DNA of 64,000 nt from Ovis canadensis (GCF_042477335.2 NC_091245.1:110580501-110644500), one strand, 5' to 3'. Positions 1-10,890 are shown, counted from the stretch's first letter. Program-made: numbers and translations. The notes: a model not told the origin generated them from the letters alone.

Positions 1-55
1 AACTGAACTTAAGTGAAATGAGAAGGGTATGAAGCAGTATTGGCCAATACATTCC

Positions 56-150
56 TGTATCCTTGCCTGGAGAGCCCCCCTCCTTGACAGAGAAGTCTGG
101 CAGGCCACAGGCTACAGGGTCGCAAAGAGTCGTACACGACTGAAGCAACC
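56..150 (+). mobile_element. Bov-tA/BovA SINE fragment (3' half)
   Basis: The SINE 3' body is readable although diverged: a CCTTGCCTGGAGAG-like stretch, then GGCTACAGGGTCGCAAAGAG and the terminal CGACTGAAG. The tRNA-related head is missing. The first 45 bases of the window are not assigned. Confidence 0.65.
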
Positions 151-154
151 ATGT

Positions 155-1208
155 GCGCATATACACAAGATGTTTTTTGCCTGCAGCAGTTCTGCCCCAG
201 TGAGAGTTGTGCATGAATGTGACACAGCTTCTTGGATTGTGGGGACTCTGGCAGTGCAAGTGTGGAGCGACACGGTCTGCCTCCACCACAGGAGTTATGG
301 CCCTATCAGAGTCTTTTTTGAGCCTCTTGCACCTGGCAATCAGAAGGCCTTTTTGGCCAGTCTTTCTCCATAGCTCTGCCCATTCAGGTACTTAGAGGGC
401 TCCCTTGCCTGGGGTCTCTCTCTGTTGTTTGGTGCATCAGGCACATAGAAGGGGGCCCCCCTGTTTGGAGTCCCATTCTGTAGATAGTCACATCAGTCAC
501 TTAAAGGAACACCCTGGGTGGGGTCCTACTCTGTAGTTCAGTGCTTCAGGTGTTTGGTGGGCCAGGCTCTCTACTGTTCACTTGCTGATGGCGGACGTGG
601 GGAGAGAGGCTATGGTGATGGCCACACCCCTTATGCGTGACTCAGCAGTATCACCTTTCTTCCATGGCTGCCTGGCTTTCCTCCACCAGCATTTCTCACC
701 ATCATCTCCTCCCTCACATCCCCTCAATCCATCTCTCCCCAGTTAACAGCAGCCCTCACCCTGGAATTGCTCCACAATCCTTAAACTCCAGCTCCCAGCC
801 CCTGCACCTTCCACAGGACCAGCATTCCTGTCCAGGGTAGGTATGGTTGCAGCAAGGACTATCTGATTCTCATTCCGTTTAGGCTGTCACAAACCAGCTC
901 TTTCACTCTCAGCCTTAAATGTTTCTCCTCTGACTCAGACAATTGCCCTGATGATGGGATCAGACCCCTGCTTCAGTTCCCCCACCCACTGAGGGCAAGT
1001 CCAGTCCTAATAACACTCGTGTTTTTCCCTCTAGTTCCTTCATCCTACCGAGTTTTGCATGGCTCTATATATTCTTTTCCAGTGGTCAGGTTCTCCTGTC
1101 CACTCTCAGTTGGTGTTCTGCGTGCACTTTTGTGTCTGAAGGTGTATTTCTGATGTATCCATGGAGAGAGATGTACTCCACATCTGCCTACTCCTCCACC
1201 ATCTTGTT
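155..1208 (-). mobile_element. L1 LINE 5' UTR (minus strand)
   Basis: Read on the minus strand from 1208 leftward, the segment starts with ACAAGATGGTGGAGGAGTAG, followed by a GTGGAGTACATCTC stretch. I recognise this as the start of an artiodactyl-type L1 5' UTR. The CAAGATGG near the start is the YY1-type motif usually found at L1 5' ends. GC content is higher than in the surrounding L1 bodies, as expected for an L1 promoter. Small open frames inside it have no recognisable domain. The element would continue to the left, beyond the SINE and the window edge. Confidence 0.55.
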
Positions 1209-1211
1209 CTC

Positions 1212-1332
1212 TCCTGTTTAAATTTTTTTAGAAACTCCCATACTGTTTTTCAAAGTGGCTGCAGCAATTTAAATTCCTACCAATGGTCTACTTTTCCCCT
1301 AATCCTCCTAGCACTTATCACTTGTATTTTTT
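1212..1332 (-). mobile_element. L1 fragment, 3' part of ORF2, antisense
   Basis: The sequence AACTCCCATACTGTTTTTC and the following cattle-type 'GTGGCTGCAGCAATTTAAAT' phrase is antisense to the well-known L1 ORF2 segment near the C terminus. It is a short diverged piece between the L1 5' UTR and the next L1. It may be a separate insertion. Confidence 0.45.
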
Positions 1333-1335
1333 TAA

Positions 1336-1905
1336 TTAACTTTCACTGATGTTAAAGACATTGATTCCTTTAGCTCTTTTGTTTCTCAAGATTGTTTCAG
1401 CTACTTGGGGTCGTTTTTGTTTCCATATGAATTTTGAAACTTTTTGTTCTAGTTCTGTGAGAAACATCAATATTTTGACAGTAATTGCATTGAATCTGTA
1501 GATTGCTTTGGGTAGTATGGTCACGTTAACAATATGGATTCTTCCAATCTAAGAACACAGTGTATCTTTCCATCTGTGTCATCTTTAATTTCTTTCACCA
1601 GTGTCTTATTGTTATCAGAGTACAGGTCATTTGCCTCTTTAGGTAGGTTTATTCCTATTTGATGCAATGATGAATGAGATGGTTTCTTTAATTTCTTGTT
1701 CTGATATTTTGTTGTTAGTGTAGAGAAATGAAACAGATTTTATATGTTGACTTTGTATTCTGCAACTTTACCAAAATCATTAATGAACTCTAGTAGTTTT
1801 CTGGTAGTATCTTTCAGATTTTCTATGCATTTTATCATATCATCTGTAAATAGGAACAGTTTCATTTCTGCTTTTCTGATTTGGATTCCTTTCATTTTCT
1901 GTTAT
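1336..1905 (-). mobile_element. Old L1, inverted 5' arm, first piece
   Basis: This is antisense L1 ORF2; translation of the minus strand gives phrases such as [13 protein letters not shown] and [14 protein letters not shown], from the region downstream of the reverse transcriptase core. It is interrupted at about 1906 by another L1 3' end and resumes at 3371. Together with the sense L1 at 4080-5790 it forms one L1 in plus orientation whose 5' arm is inverted. The frame is broken by stops. Confidence 0.75.
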
Positions 1906-2223
1906 GTACATTTTTCAAAATTTATTTTTAATTAAAGGATAATTGCTTTACAATATTGTGTTGGTTTCTGCCATACATCAACATAAGTCAGCTCTACATA
2001 TATATAGGCCCCTCCCTCTTGAATCTCCATCCTATCCCCCATCCCATTCCACGTCTCTATGTTGTCACAGAGTGCTGGTTGAGCTCTTTGCATCATACAG
2101 CAAATTCCCACTGGCTCTTTATTTTATTTATTGTAAGGTACATTTCAATGCTACTCTCTCAATTTATCCCACCCTCTCCTTTCTCTGCTGTTTCCACAAG
2201 TTTGTTCTCTATGTCTGCATCTT
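1906..2223 (-). mobile_element. L1 3' UTR inserted in the older L1
   Basis: The antisense 3' end of an artiodactyl L1 is recognisable from GCTTTACAATATTGTGTTGG and CTGCCATACATCAACATAAG. It runs on past a Bov-A2 and a BovB to about 3370. It lies inside the older L1 ORF2, whose two halves (ending 1905, restarting 3371) are contiguous in consensus L1. Confidence 0.7.
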
Positions 2224-2493
2224 TGCTGCTGCTGCATCACATCAGTCATGTCCGAGTCTGTGCGACCCCATAGACAACAGCCCACCAGGCTCCCCAGTCC
2301 CTGGGATTCTCCAGGCAAGAACAATGGAGTGGGTTAACATTTCCTTCTTCAATACATTAAAGTGAAAAGTGAAAGTGAAGTTGCTTAGTCGTGTCCGACT
2401 CTTCACAACCCCATGGACTGCAGCCTACCAGGCTTCTCCGTCCATGGGATTTTCCAGGCAAGAGTACTGGAGTGAGTTCTCATTGTCTTCTCT
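2224..2493 (-). mobile_element. Bov-A2 SINE (dimer)
   Basis: Both BovA monomers are present in antisense, starting with the GCTGCTGCTG tail and joined by the AAAGTGAAAAGTGAAAGTG linker. It splits the nested L1 3' UTR. A direct repeat ATGTCTGCATCT lies on both sides (about 2211 and 2497) and is the probable target-site duplication. Confidence 0.9.
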
Positions 2494-2563
2494 GATGTCT
2501 GCATCTCTATTGCTGGACAAATAAGTTCATCAGTACCATATTTCTAGATTCCATATATGTGCA
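2494..2563 (-). mobile_element. Nested L1 3' UTR, second piece
   Basis: This continues the L1 3' region of 1906-2223 after the Bov-A2: ATAAGTTCATCAGTACCAT is an antisense phrase of that L1 region. It is broken again by the BovB at 2564. Confidence 0.6.
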
Positions 2564-3263
2564 TTCAGTTCAGCTCAGTTGCTCAGTCATGTCCAACTTT
2601 TTGTGACCCCATGAATCACAGCACGCCAGGCCTCCCTGTCCATCACCAACTCCCGGAGTTCATTCAAACTCACATCCATCGAGTTGGTGATACCATCCAG
2701 CCATCTCATCCTCTGTCGTCCCCTTTTTCTCCTACCTCCAATCCCTCCTGGCATCAGAGTCTTTTCCAATGAGTTAACTCTTCACATCAGGTGGCCAAAG
2801 TATGGGAGTTTCAGCTTTAGTATCAGTCCTTCCGAAGAACACCCAGGATTGATCTCCTTTAGAATGGATTGGTTGGATCTCCTTACAGTCTAAGGGACTC
2901 TCAAGAGTCTTCTCCAACACCACAGTTCAAAAGTATCATTTCTTTGGCACTCAGCTTTCTTTACAGTCCAACACTCACATCCATACATGACCACTGGAAA
3001 AACCATAGTCTTGACTAGACAGATCTTTGTTGGCAGAGTAATATCTCTGCTTTTCAATATGCTATCTAGGTTGGTCATAACTTTCTTTCCAAGGAGTAAG
3101 CATCTTTTAATTTCATGGCTGCAGTCACCATCTGCAGTGATTTGGGAGCCCCTCAAAAAAATAGTCTGACAGTTTCCACTGTTTCCCCATCTATTTCCCA
3201 TGACGTGATGGAACCAGATGCCATGATCTTAGTTTTCTGAAAGTTGAGCTTAAAACCAACTTC
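2564..3263 (-). mobile_element. BovB (RTE) LINE, 5'-truncated 3' end
   Basis: The BovB terminus is at the left as antisense CAGTTCAGCTCAGTTGCTCA, and the copy runs into the C-terminal region of ORF2. The minus strand encodes fragments such as VVMYGCECWTVKKAECQR, typical of the BovB region after the reverse transcriptase. The copy sits inside the nested L1 3' end, which resumes at about 3264. Confidence 0.95.
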
Positions 3264-3370
3264 AATAAAATATACAATAATTTTTTTTTCTCTTTTTGAC
3301 TTTACTCTGTATAACAGGCACCTCACTAGAACTAACTCAAATTTGTTCCTTTTTATGGCTGGGTACTATT
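3264..3370 (-). mobile_element. Nested L1, third piece
   Basis: The antisense L1 resumes after the BovB with TTTACTCTGTATAACAGGC and CTAACTCAAATTTGTTCC, the end of ORF2 near the YYSAIK/NEF-type C terminus. It ends where the older L1 restarts. Confidence 0.65.
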
Positions 3371-4078
3371 TTATTTATCTTTTTCTTCCCTGATTGTGTT
3401 GGCATGGACTTCCAAACTATGTTGAATAAAAGTGGTGAAGGTGGACATCTTTATATGATTTCTAATCTTAGAGGAAATGCCTTCAGCTTTTCACCATTGA
3501 GCATGATGTTAGGTGTGAATTTGTCATATATGATCTTTATTATGCTATGTTCCTTCTATGTCCACCTTCTGGAGAGGTCTTTTTTCTTAATCATAAATAG
3601 ATACTGAATTTTTCAAAAGCTTTTTCTGCATCTATTGAGATGACCATATGGTTTTCATTCCTCCATGTGTTAATGAAGTATATCACATTGATTGATTTGC
3701 AAATATTGAAAAATTCTTACACCTTGGGGATAAATCTCACTTCATCATGGTTTATTATTCTTTAAATATATTGTTAGATTCAGTTTTATATTATTTTGTT
3801 GAGAATTTTTACATATATATTCATCACTGATATTGACCTATAATTTTCTTTTTTATGATATCTTTGTCTGGTTTTGATATCAAGGTGATGCTGGCCTCAC
3901 AGAATGAATTCAGAAGTGTTCTTTCATCTGCAATTTTTTGGAGTAGCTTCAGAAAGATAAGTGTTAACTCTTCTCTAAATGTTTGGTAGAATTCACCTGT
4001 GAAGCCATCTAGTTCTAGGCTTTTGTTTGTTGGGAATTTTTTAAAAACTGATTCAATTTCTTACTGGTAATTGGTCTG
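3371..4078 (-). mobile_element. Old L1, inverted 5' arm, second piece
   Basis: This is antisense ORF2 of the reverse transcriptase region, with recognisable phrases such as GACTTCCAAACTATGTTGAA. It continues the piece at 1336-1905 exactly in consensus order. It stops at about 4078, where the strand of the L1 switches to sense. Confidence 0.75.
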
Positions 4079-4079
4079 T

Positions 4080-4878
4080 TCATATTACACTACAGAGCTA
4101 CAGTAATCAAAACGTGGAACTGGCACAAAAACAGACACATCAATCTGCAATAAGTGGTGCTGAGAAAACTGGAAAGCTACATGTAAAGGAATAAAATTAG
4201 AACATTCTTTAACATCATATACAAAAATAAATTCAAAATGTAATAAAGATCTAAGCATAATATCAGACATTATACAATGCCTAGACAAAAATATAGGCAG
4301 AACTCTTTTTGACATAAATCACAGGAACATTTTTGTGGGTCTCTCTCCTAAAGTAAAGGAAATAGAAGCAAAAATAAAACAAATGGAACCTAATGAAACT
4401 TAAAGTCTTTTGCACAGCAAAGGAAGCCATCAATGAAATGAAAAGATAGCCTACTGAATGGGAGAAAATATTGTCAAGTGATTTGAACAGTAAAGGATTA
4501 GTATCCCAAGTATATAAATAGCTCATACAATTCAACATCAAAAAAACAAACAACCCAATTTAAAAATGGGCAGAATAACTAAAGAGACATTTTTCCAACG
4601 AGGAAACGCAGCTAGCCAGTCAACAGACACATGAGAACATGCTCAATATCACTATTCATCAGGGAAATGCAAATCAAAACCACAATGAAATATCACCTGA
4701 CACCTGTCAGAATGACTATCATCAAAAAGAACACAAATAATAAATATTGGAAAGGATGTGGAGGAAGGGGAATCTTATATTATTGTTGGGAATGTGAACT
4801 GGTATAACCACTGTGGGAAAAGAATGGAGGTTACTGAAAAACAAACAAACAAACAAAAAAAAAAAATAGAACTACCAT
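4080..4878 (+). mobile_element. Old L1, sense 3' arm
   Basis: Sense L1 ORF2 begins at ACTACAGAGCTACAGTAATC, the point directly downstream of where the inverted arm began at 1336. It contains the conserved GGAAATGCAAATCAAAACCA and GGATGTGGAGGAAGGGG phrases. Many stops show it is dead. It is interrupted by a BovB at 4879 and resumes at 5564. Confidence 0.85.
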
Positions 4879-5563
4879 CAGTTCAGTTCAGTCACTCAGT
4901 ATTGTCTGAATTCTTGCGACCCCATGAATCGCAGCACGCCAGGCCTCCCTGTCCATCACCAACTCCGGGAGTTCACTCAGACCTACGTCCATCGAGTCCA
5001 TGATGCCATCCAGCCATCTCATCCTCTGTCATCTCCTTCTCCTCCTGCCCCCAATCCCTCCCAGCATCAGAGTCTTTTCCAATGAGTCAACTCTTCACAT
5101 GAGGTGGCCAAAGTACTGGAGTTTCCGCTTTAGCATCATTCCTTCCAAAGAAATCCCAAGGCTGATCTCCTTCAGAATGGATTGATTGGATCTCCTTGCA
5201 GTCCAAGGGACTCTCAAGAGTCTTCTCCAACACCACAGTTCAAAAGCATCAATTCTTTGGCACTCAGCCTTCTTCACAGTCCGACTCTCACATCCATACA
5301 TGACTACAGGAAAAACCGTAGCCTTGACTAGATGGACCTTAGTCGGCAAAGTAATGTCTCTGCTTTTAAATATGCAATCTAGGTTGTTCATAACTTTTCT
5401 TCCAAGGAGTAAACGTCATTTAATTTCATGGCTGCAGTCACCATCTGCAGTGATTTTGAAGCCCCAAAAAAAATAAAGTCTGACACTGTTTCCACTGTTT
5501 CCCCATCTATTTCCCATGAAGTGATAGGACTGGATGCCATGATCCTCATTTTCTGAATGTTGG
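4879..5563 (-). mobile_element. BovB LINE, 5'-truncated 3' end
   Basis: The antisense BovB terminus CAGTTCAGTTCAGTCACTCA is at 4879 and the body extends to the GATGCCATGATCCTCATTTT phrase. It encodes the usual C-terminal tract on the minus strand with stops. It interrupts the sense L1 between its AACTACCAT and the matching 'CAATTCC' continuation. Confidence 0.95.
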
Positions 5564-5790
5564 CCCATCAATTCCAATCCTGGTTATATATCTGAAAAAA
5601 ACAAAAACAGTAACATTAAAAAGTATATATATCACAATGTTCATATCAGTATTATTAAATTCCCAAGCTATGGAGGCAACCTAAGTGTCGATCAACAGGT
5701 GAATGGATAAAGAAGATGCAGTACATGTATTTAATATAAAAGAAAATACTACTCAACCATAAAAAGAATGAAATTTTGTCATTTGCAGCT
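5564..5790 (+). mobile_element. Old L1, sense 3' arm resumed
   Basis: The ORF2 C-terminal phrases GATCAACAGGTGAATGGATA and AATACTACTCAACCATAAAA are in sense. No 3' UTR or A-tail follows; low-copy sequence begins at about 5790, so the 3' end of this L1 has been lost. Confidence 0.8.
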
Positions 5791-5794
5791 TTTC

Positions 5795-6625
5795 TTCCCA
5801 TGGTCTTACAAAATCTCCTCCTGCCACTGCCCCTCTGAGAACAAGGAAGGAGGAAGAAGTGGAGAGCTGACTCACCTTTTTGCTGCTGCTGCTACTGCTA
5901 AGTCGCTTCAGTCGTGTCCGACTCTGTGCGACCCCATAGACGGCAGCCCACCAGGCGCCCCTGTCCCTGGGATTCTCCAGGCAAGAACACTGGAGTGGGT
6001 TGCCATTTCCTTCTCCAATGCATGAAAGGGAAAAGTGAAAGTGAAGTCGCTCAGTCATGTCCGACTCTTCACGACCCCATGGATTGCAGCCTACCAGGCT
6101 CCTCTGTCCATGGGATTTTCCAGGCAAGAGTACTGGAGTGGGGTGCCATTGCCTTTTCCTGAGCCTAATTGAAGGAACTTTTCTTTCTACTTAACCACAT
6201 TTAAGTTCACTCTATAAAGAAGATTTAATTTTTGGAACTTCTTTCACTATGAATTTGTTATAAAAGACTAAAAGAAGGTATGCCTGCTATCATTCTTCAT
6301 TTTAACTAAAATATTCACAGGAGGAAATTGTGCAGTTTCCTGACTGCACAAAAGCTACAAACATTGACGGATGGAATTTAAAAATCACCTTATAGCTTCA
6401 AAACCTCTCTCCCTGAGAAGAAAGCAAATGAGGGAGGAAACTATATCATGGCTCAACAAGACATAGCCAGCACTAGTAAGTTTTTTAAATGATCCAAACT
6501 TGTACCATTTTTCATTGTAATCCTTCCCATTTTTTTCTCAATCTTTTACAAGATTACAGCATTCTGCATTTTAGTCTCCAGAGATTTTTACTAATTCATG
6601 TTTTTCCTCTTATAAGACAAACAGA
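5795..6625 (+). repeat. Low-copy block A (paralogue of 46105-46625)
   Basis: Outside the Bov-A2 at 5881-6157, this block aligns by eye with 46105-46625. Shared stretches include TGCCACTG followed by CTCTGA and AACA, the GACTCACCTT motif, CCAGCACT, and GATTACA followed by ATTAGTCTC. Identity looks roughly 70%. The block holds no open frame of note. In the other copy this tract ends in a possible short exon; here the equivalent acceptor reads TTTTACAAG and the putative ATG region is replaced by the 229-base segment at 6627. Confidence 0.55.
5881..6157 (-). mobile_element. Bov-A2 SINE (dimer)
   Basis: This is a complete antisense dimer with little divergence: the GCTGCTGCTGCTACTGCTAA start, AGTCGTGTCCGACTCTGTGC, the GAAAAGTGAAAGTGAAGTCG linker and the second monomer. 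It lies inside low-copy block A. Confidence 0.95.
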
Positions 6626-6626
6626 C

Positions 6627-6855
6627 TTAAATGACCAAGGATGCCCCTGAGCCTTTTGGAACACAAAGTTACCTGCCTTTAGTGAGATACACATGCTGGT
6701 CTACAACAGAAGCAGTTGATCCTGCAGGACAAACTCTACGGTCTTTGTCACACTCACATGAATGCATCCACGTATGATGGACTCCTGGAGCACTAACAAA
6801 GGCTAATAGAGGCACACCTTGCTTTACTGCACTTTATTGCGCTTCATAGGTACTC
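6627..6855 (+). repeat. 229-base duplicate of 25377-25605
   Basis: Counting by eye there are about 9 differences in 229 bases (about 96% identity) to 25377-25605. Similarity stops sharply at both ends. The right 44 bases are the left tip of a Tigger1 transposon that is complete only at the other site, so the other site is probably the source. The following 6856-7072 holds nothing I recognise. Confidence 0.8.
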
Positions 6856-7072
6856 TGTTGAGCTGTGGATGGTTTACTGGTAGTAGACTGAATGGAAGAG
6901 AAAAAGGGAGGATATTATTGCATCCCGATGCTGACATCGTTCTTAGAGAAACGATGCTATTTATGCTGTATAACACACACATACACATAGACAGACATGC
7001 ACCACTATATAAAAGCTGTCATAATTTTTGCTGTTATCTAGAGTTAAACACAGGATCTTAAAAATTGTTATA

Positions 7073-8466
7073 CCTACAGTCAATTAGTCTTCAACATAGG
7101 AGGAAAAAATATACAATGGAGAAAAGATAGTCTCTTCAACAGGTGGTGTTGGGAAAGCTGAACAGCTGTGTGTAAATCAATAAAGTTAGAACACACCTTC
7201 ATACCATGCACATAAATAAACTCAAACTGGCTTAAAGACTTATATATGACATAACAACATAAAACTCCTAGAAGAGAATATAAGCAAAACATTCTCTAAC
7301 ATAAATTTTATCAATGTTTTCTTAGTCAGCCACTCAAGGTAATATAAATGAAGACAAAAATAAATTAGATTGATCAAGGAAACCAAAAGAAAGCCAAAAA
7401 GACAAGCTACAGACTGGGGGAAAATATTTGCAAATGATGTGACTTATGAGAGCTTAATTTTCAAAATATACAAACAGTACATATAATCCAATAACTAAGA
7501 AACAAACAACCCAATTGAAACATGGGCAGAAGAGCTAAATAACACTTTCCCAAAGAAGACATACAGATGGTCAATAGGCACATGAAAGGATGTTAGCCAT
7601 CACTAATTATTAGACAAGTGCAGAGCATCACCTCACACCAGTTAGAATAGCCATCATTAAAAGGTCTAAAATAGATGTTGGAGAGATTATGGAGGAAAGG
7701 GAATAGCCTTACACTGTTGGTAAGAATGTACATTGGTGCTGCCACTGTGGAAAACAGTATGGAAGTCCCTCAAAAAATTTAGACTAGAACTGCCATAGGA
7801 TCATGCAATCCCACTCCTAGGCCTATATCCAGAGAAAACTCTAATTTGAAAATACACATGCACCCTAATGTTCATTGCATCATATTTATAATAGCCAATG
7901 TATGCAACCTGATTGTATATCAACATATGAATCAGTAAAGAAGATGAGGCACACACATACAATGGAATACTATTCAGTTATAAAAAATGAAATAAAATCA
8001 TCTGCATTAGCATGGATGAACCTAGAGATTATCATACTAAGTGAAGTAAGTCAGAAAGAGAAAGACAATATAATATGTCATTTATATGTGAAATCTAAAA
8101 TATGACACAAATGTATTAATATAAATAGAGAGTTTCATTAAGAGATGTAGAAAATAAACTATGACTCTCAGGGGAGAAGGCAGGGAGGGATGAATTGTCT
8201 ATGTCAAACCAGGATCGACATAGACACACTGTTATATATGAAATAATAACAAAGACCTACTCTACAGCCTGGGGAACTCTCCTCAGTATTCTGTAATGAC
8301 CTATATTGGAAAAGAATTTTACAAAAAGTGGATATATGTATTGGGTTGTTCAAAAACTTTCTTGGATTTTTCCGTAAGATGTTACAGAAAAACTCCAAAC
8401 TATTTTTTGGCCAGATATGTATAACTAATTCACTTTAATGCATACCTGAGACTAAGACAACATTTA
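7073..8466 (+). mobile_element. L1 LINE 3' part (ORF2 end and 3' UTR)
   Basis: Sense ORF2 phrases are clear: AAAATATACAATGGAGAAAA, CCAACTGAAACATGGGC-type text, and GGAATACTATTCAGTTATAA at the C-terminal end, followed by an artiodactyl L1 3' UTR (CTACAGCCTGGGGAACTC). The tail continues after the Bov-tA as ACTATACTCCAATAAAA at 8666-8705. Stops and indels disrupt all frames. A mariner MITE sits inside the 3' UTR. Confidence 0.82.
8339..8416. mobile_element. Mariner MITE in L1 3' UTR
   Basis: A near-palindrome of about 78 bases begins TATTGGGTTGTTCAAAAACT and ends in CTATTTTTTGGCCA, the terminal-repeat pattern of the small non-autonomous mariner elements of ruminants. A TA lies on each side as expected for mariner target duplication. 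It has no coding capacity. Confidence 0.7.
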
Positions 8467-8665
8467 GTGTTAGCAACTCAGTCATGCCTGACTCTCTGTG
8501 ACCCCCTGGACTGTAGCCCACCAGGCTCCTTTGTCCATGGAATTCTCCAAGCAAGGCTACTGGAATGGGTAGCCATTCCCTTTCTCAGAGGATCTTTCTG
8601 ACCCAGGGGTTGAACCCGGGTCTCCTGCATTGAAGGCATAATCTTTACTGTCTGCGCCAACAGTT
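8467..8665 (-). mobile_element. Bov-tA SINE
   Basis: Antisense body (ACCCCCTGGACTGTAGCCCA), then the tRNA-Glu-like head with GGGTTGAACCCGGGTCTCC in antisense. It interrupts the last 40 bases of the L1 at 7073. Short near-repeats of the form AACATTTAG / AACAGTTAG lie at its ends. Confidence 0.88.
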
Positions 8666-8705
8666 AGAGTAAATAAACTATACTCCAATAAAAAATATTT
8701 TTAAG

Positions 8706-9149
8706 AGAGATTAAGAAAATGACATTCATAGAGGCTTCAAAGGGATGTGAAAGTTGTGCTAAAGAATACAAGATTTGTAAAAATGAACAGTGTAGAGATC
8801 ATTTCTCAAGTGATCAAGAGCAAGCGCTTTGGGATAAGAAAGACCACCAATCACTAGTCACATGACTTTGGGGAATTAACTTAACTAGACTTGTCTAAAA
8901 TGGAGAAATCAAAAGCTAAGTAAAATAATACATATGCATTTCTTATTACACTCCTAGTAGATCCTCAGAAATCATAATCAGTATATAGTATTGTTCTTAA
9001 CAATGTAGATAAATTGGATAGGTGAAAGAAATGTCACATAACTTACTCAAAAATGGCATGAAATGACAGGTAATTCTGTACAATGGAAACTTTGGTATAT
9101 GTGAAAGGGCATGAGAAAATTAGGCTAGAGACATAAAAAGGGATATGGC
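8706..9149. other. Unique sequence with a possible MIR remnant
   Basis: No gene is seen. Around 8825-8925 a sense pattern (CACATGACTTTGGGGAATTA, then TGTCTAAAATGGAGAAAT) resembles the core and tail of a MIR SINE, strongly decayed. The rest is AT-rich with no recognisable repeat. Confidence 0.4.
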
Positions 9150-9364
9150 AGTGTGTGTGTGTGCTCAGTAGTGTCTGATTTTTTGGGACCCCATGAATTG
9201 TAGCCCACCCACCCAGCTCCTCTGTCCATGGGATTTTCCCAAAAATAATATTGGAGTGGGTTCCCATTTGCTCCTCCAGAGGATCTTCCAGACCCAGGGA
9301 TTGAACTCGTATCTCCTGCATTGGCAGGCAAATTCTTTATCACTAAGCTACCTGAAAAGCCCTT
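9150..9364 (-). mobile_element. Bov-tA SINE
   Basis: Complete antisense copy with a short GT run at the start, CCCCATGAATTGTAGCCCAC in the body, and an antisense tRNA-like head ending near GCTACCTGAAAAGCCC. Confidence 0.9.
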
Positions 9365-9372
9365 GATAATAA

Positions 9373-9700
9373 GTTCAGTTCAGTTCAATTCAGCCACTCA
9401 GTTGTGTCTGACTGTTTGCACCCCATGAACGACAGCATGCCAGGCCTCCCTGTCCATCACCAACTCCCAGAGTCCACTCAAACCCATGTCCATTGAGTCA
9501 GTGATGCCATCCAACAATTTCATCCTCTGTGGTCCCCTTCTCCTCCTGCCCTCAATCTTTCCCATCATCAGGGTCTTTTCAAATGAGTCAGCTCTTTGCA
9601 TCAGGTGGCCAAAGTATTGGAGTTTCAGCTTCAACATCAGTCCTTCCAATGAACAACACCCAGGCCTGATCTCCTTTAGAGTGGACTGGTTGGATCTCCT
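9373..9700 (-). mobile_element. BovB LINE 3' end, first of a head-to-tail pair
   Basis: The antisense terminus AGTTCAGTTCAGTTCAATTC begins at 9373. The copy ends within the GGTTGGATCTCCTT phrase, exactly where the next BovB terminus begins. It does not resume on the far side of the second copy. Confidence 0.93.
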
Positions 9701-10792
9701 TCAGTTCAGTTCAGTTCAGTTCAGTCGCTCAGTCATGTTCTTTGCGACCCCATGAATCACAGCACGCCAGGCCTCCCTGTCCATCACCAACTCCCAGAGT
9801 TCACTCAGACTCATGTCCATCGAGTCCGTGATGCCATCCAGCCATCTCATCCTCTGTCATCCCCTTCTCCTCCTGCTCCCAATCATTCCCAGCATCAGAG
9901 TCTTTTCCAATGAGTCAACTCTTCGCATGAGGTGGCCAAAGTACTGGAGTTTCCACTTTAGCATCATTCCTTCCAAAGAAATCCCAGGGCTGATCTCTTT
10001 CAGAATGGATTGGTTGTATCTCCTTGCAGTCCAAGGGACTCTCAAGATTCTTCTCCAACACCACAGTTCAAAAGCATCAATTCTTCGGCACTCAGCCTTC
10101 TTCACAGTCCAACTCTCACAACCATAAATGACCACAAGAAAATCCATAGCCTTGACTAGATGGACCTTAGTCGGCAAAGTAATGTCTCTGCTTTTGAATA
10201 TGCTATCTAGGTTGGTCATAACTTTTCTTCCAAGGAGTAAGCGTCTTTTAATTTCATGGCTGCAGTCACCATCTGCAGTGATTTTGGAGCCCCAAAAAAT
10301 AAAGTCTTCCACTGTTTCCCCATCTATTTCCCATGAAGAGATGGGACCAGATGCCATGATCTTAGTTTTCTGAATGTTGAGCTTTAAGCCAACTTTTTGC
10401 TCTCTTCTTTCACTTTCATCAAGAGGCTTTTTAGTTCCTCTTCACTTTCTGCCATAAGGGTGGTGTCACCTGCATATCTGAGATTATTGATATTTCTCCC
10501 GGTAATCTTGATTCCAGCTTGTGTTTCTTCCAGTCCAGCATTTCTCATGATGTACGCTGCATAGAAGTTAATATACAGTTAATATATAGTAAGCAGGGTG
10601 ACAAAATACAGCCTTGACGTACTCCTTTTCCTATTTGAAACCAGTCTGTTGTTCCATGTCCAGTTCTAACTGTTGCTTCCTGACCTGCATGCAGATTTCT
10701 CAAGAGGCAGGTCAAGTGGTCTGGTATTCCCATCTCTTTCAGAATTTTCCACAGTTGATTGTGATCCACACAGTCAAAGGCTTTGCCTTATG
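9701..10792 (-). mobile_element. BovB LINE, 3' third, second of the pair
   Basis: The copy starts with TCAGTTCAGTTCAGTTCAGT and extends through the C-terminal region into the reverse transcriptase; the minus strand still reads a 166-codon frame (9857-10357) with VVIYGCESWTVKKAECRR. The truncation point lies within the RT motif A region (the antisense of ...FDCVDHNQLWKIL). Confidence 0.95.
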
Positions 10793-10828
10793 TAAAAAAG
10801 AGATAAATTGAATCTTCTTTGTTAAAAA

Positions 10829-10858
10829 AAAAAAAGAAAAAGAAAAGAAAAGAAAAGG
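10829..10858 (+). repeat. (AAAAG)n simple repeat
   Basis: A-rich run followed by AAAAG units, next to the truncated end of the BovB. Confidence 0.85.
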
Positions 10859-10890
10859 GAAATAATTGAGAGGTTTTATGTAGAAGAATT

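Noticed and set aside
9701..9725. Tandem GTTCA repeats as a CRISPR-like or satellite array
   Set aside because: The GTTCAGTTCAGTTCAG run is the conserved terminal repeat of BovB 3' ends and recurs at each BovB terminus.
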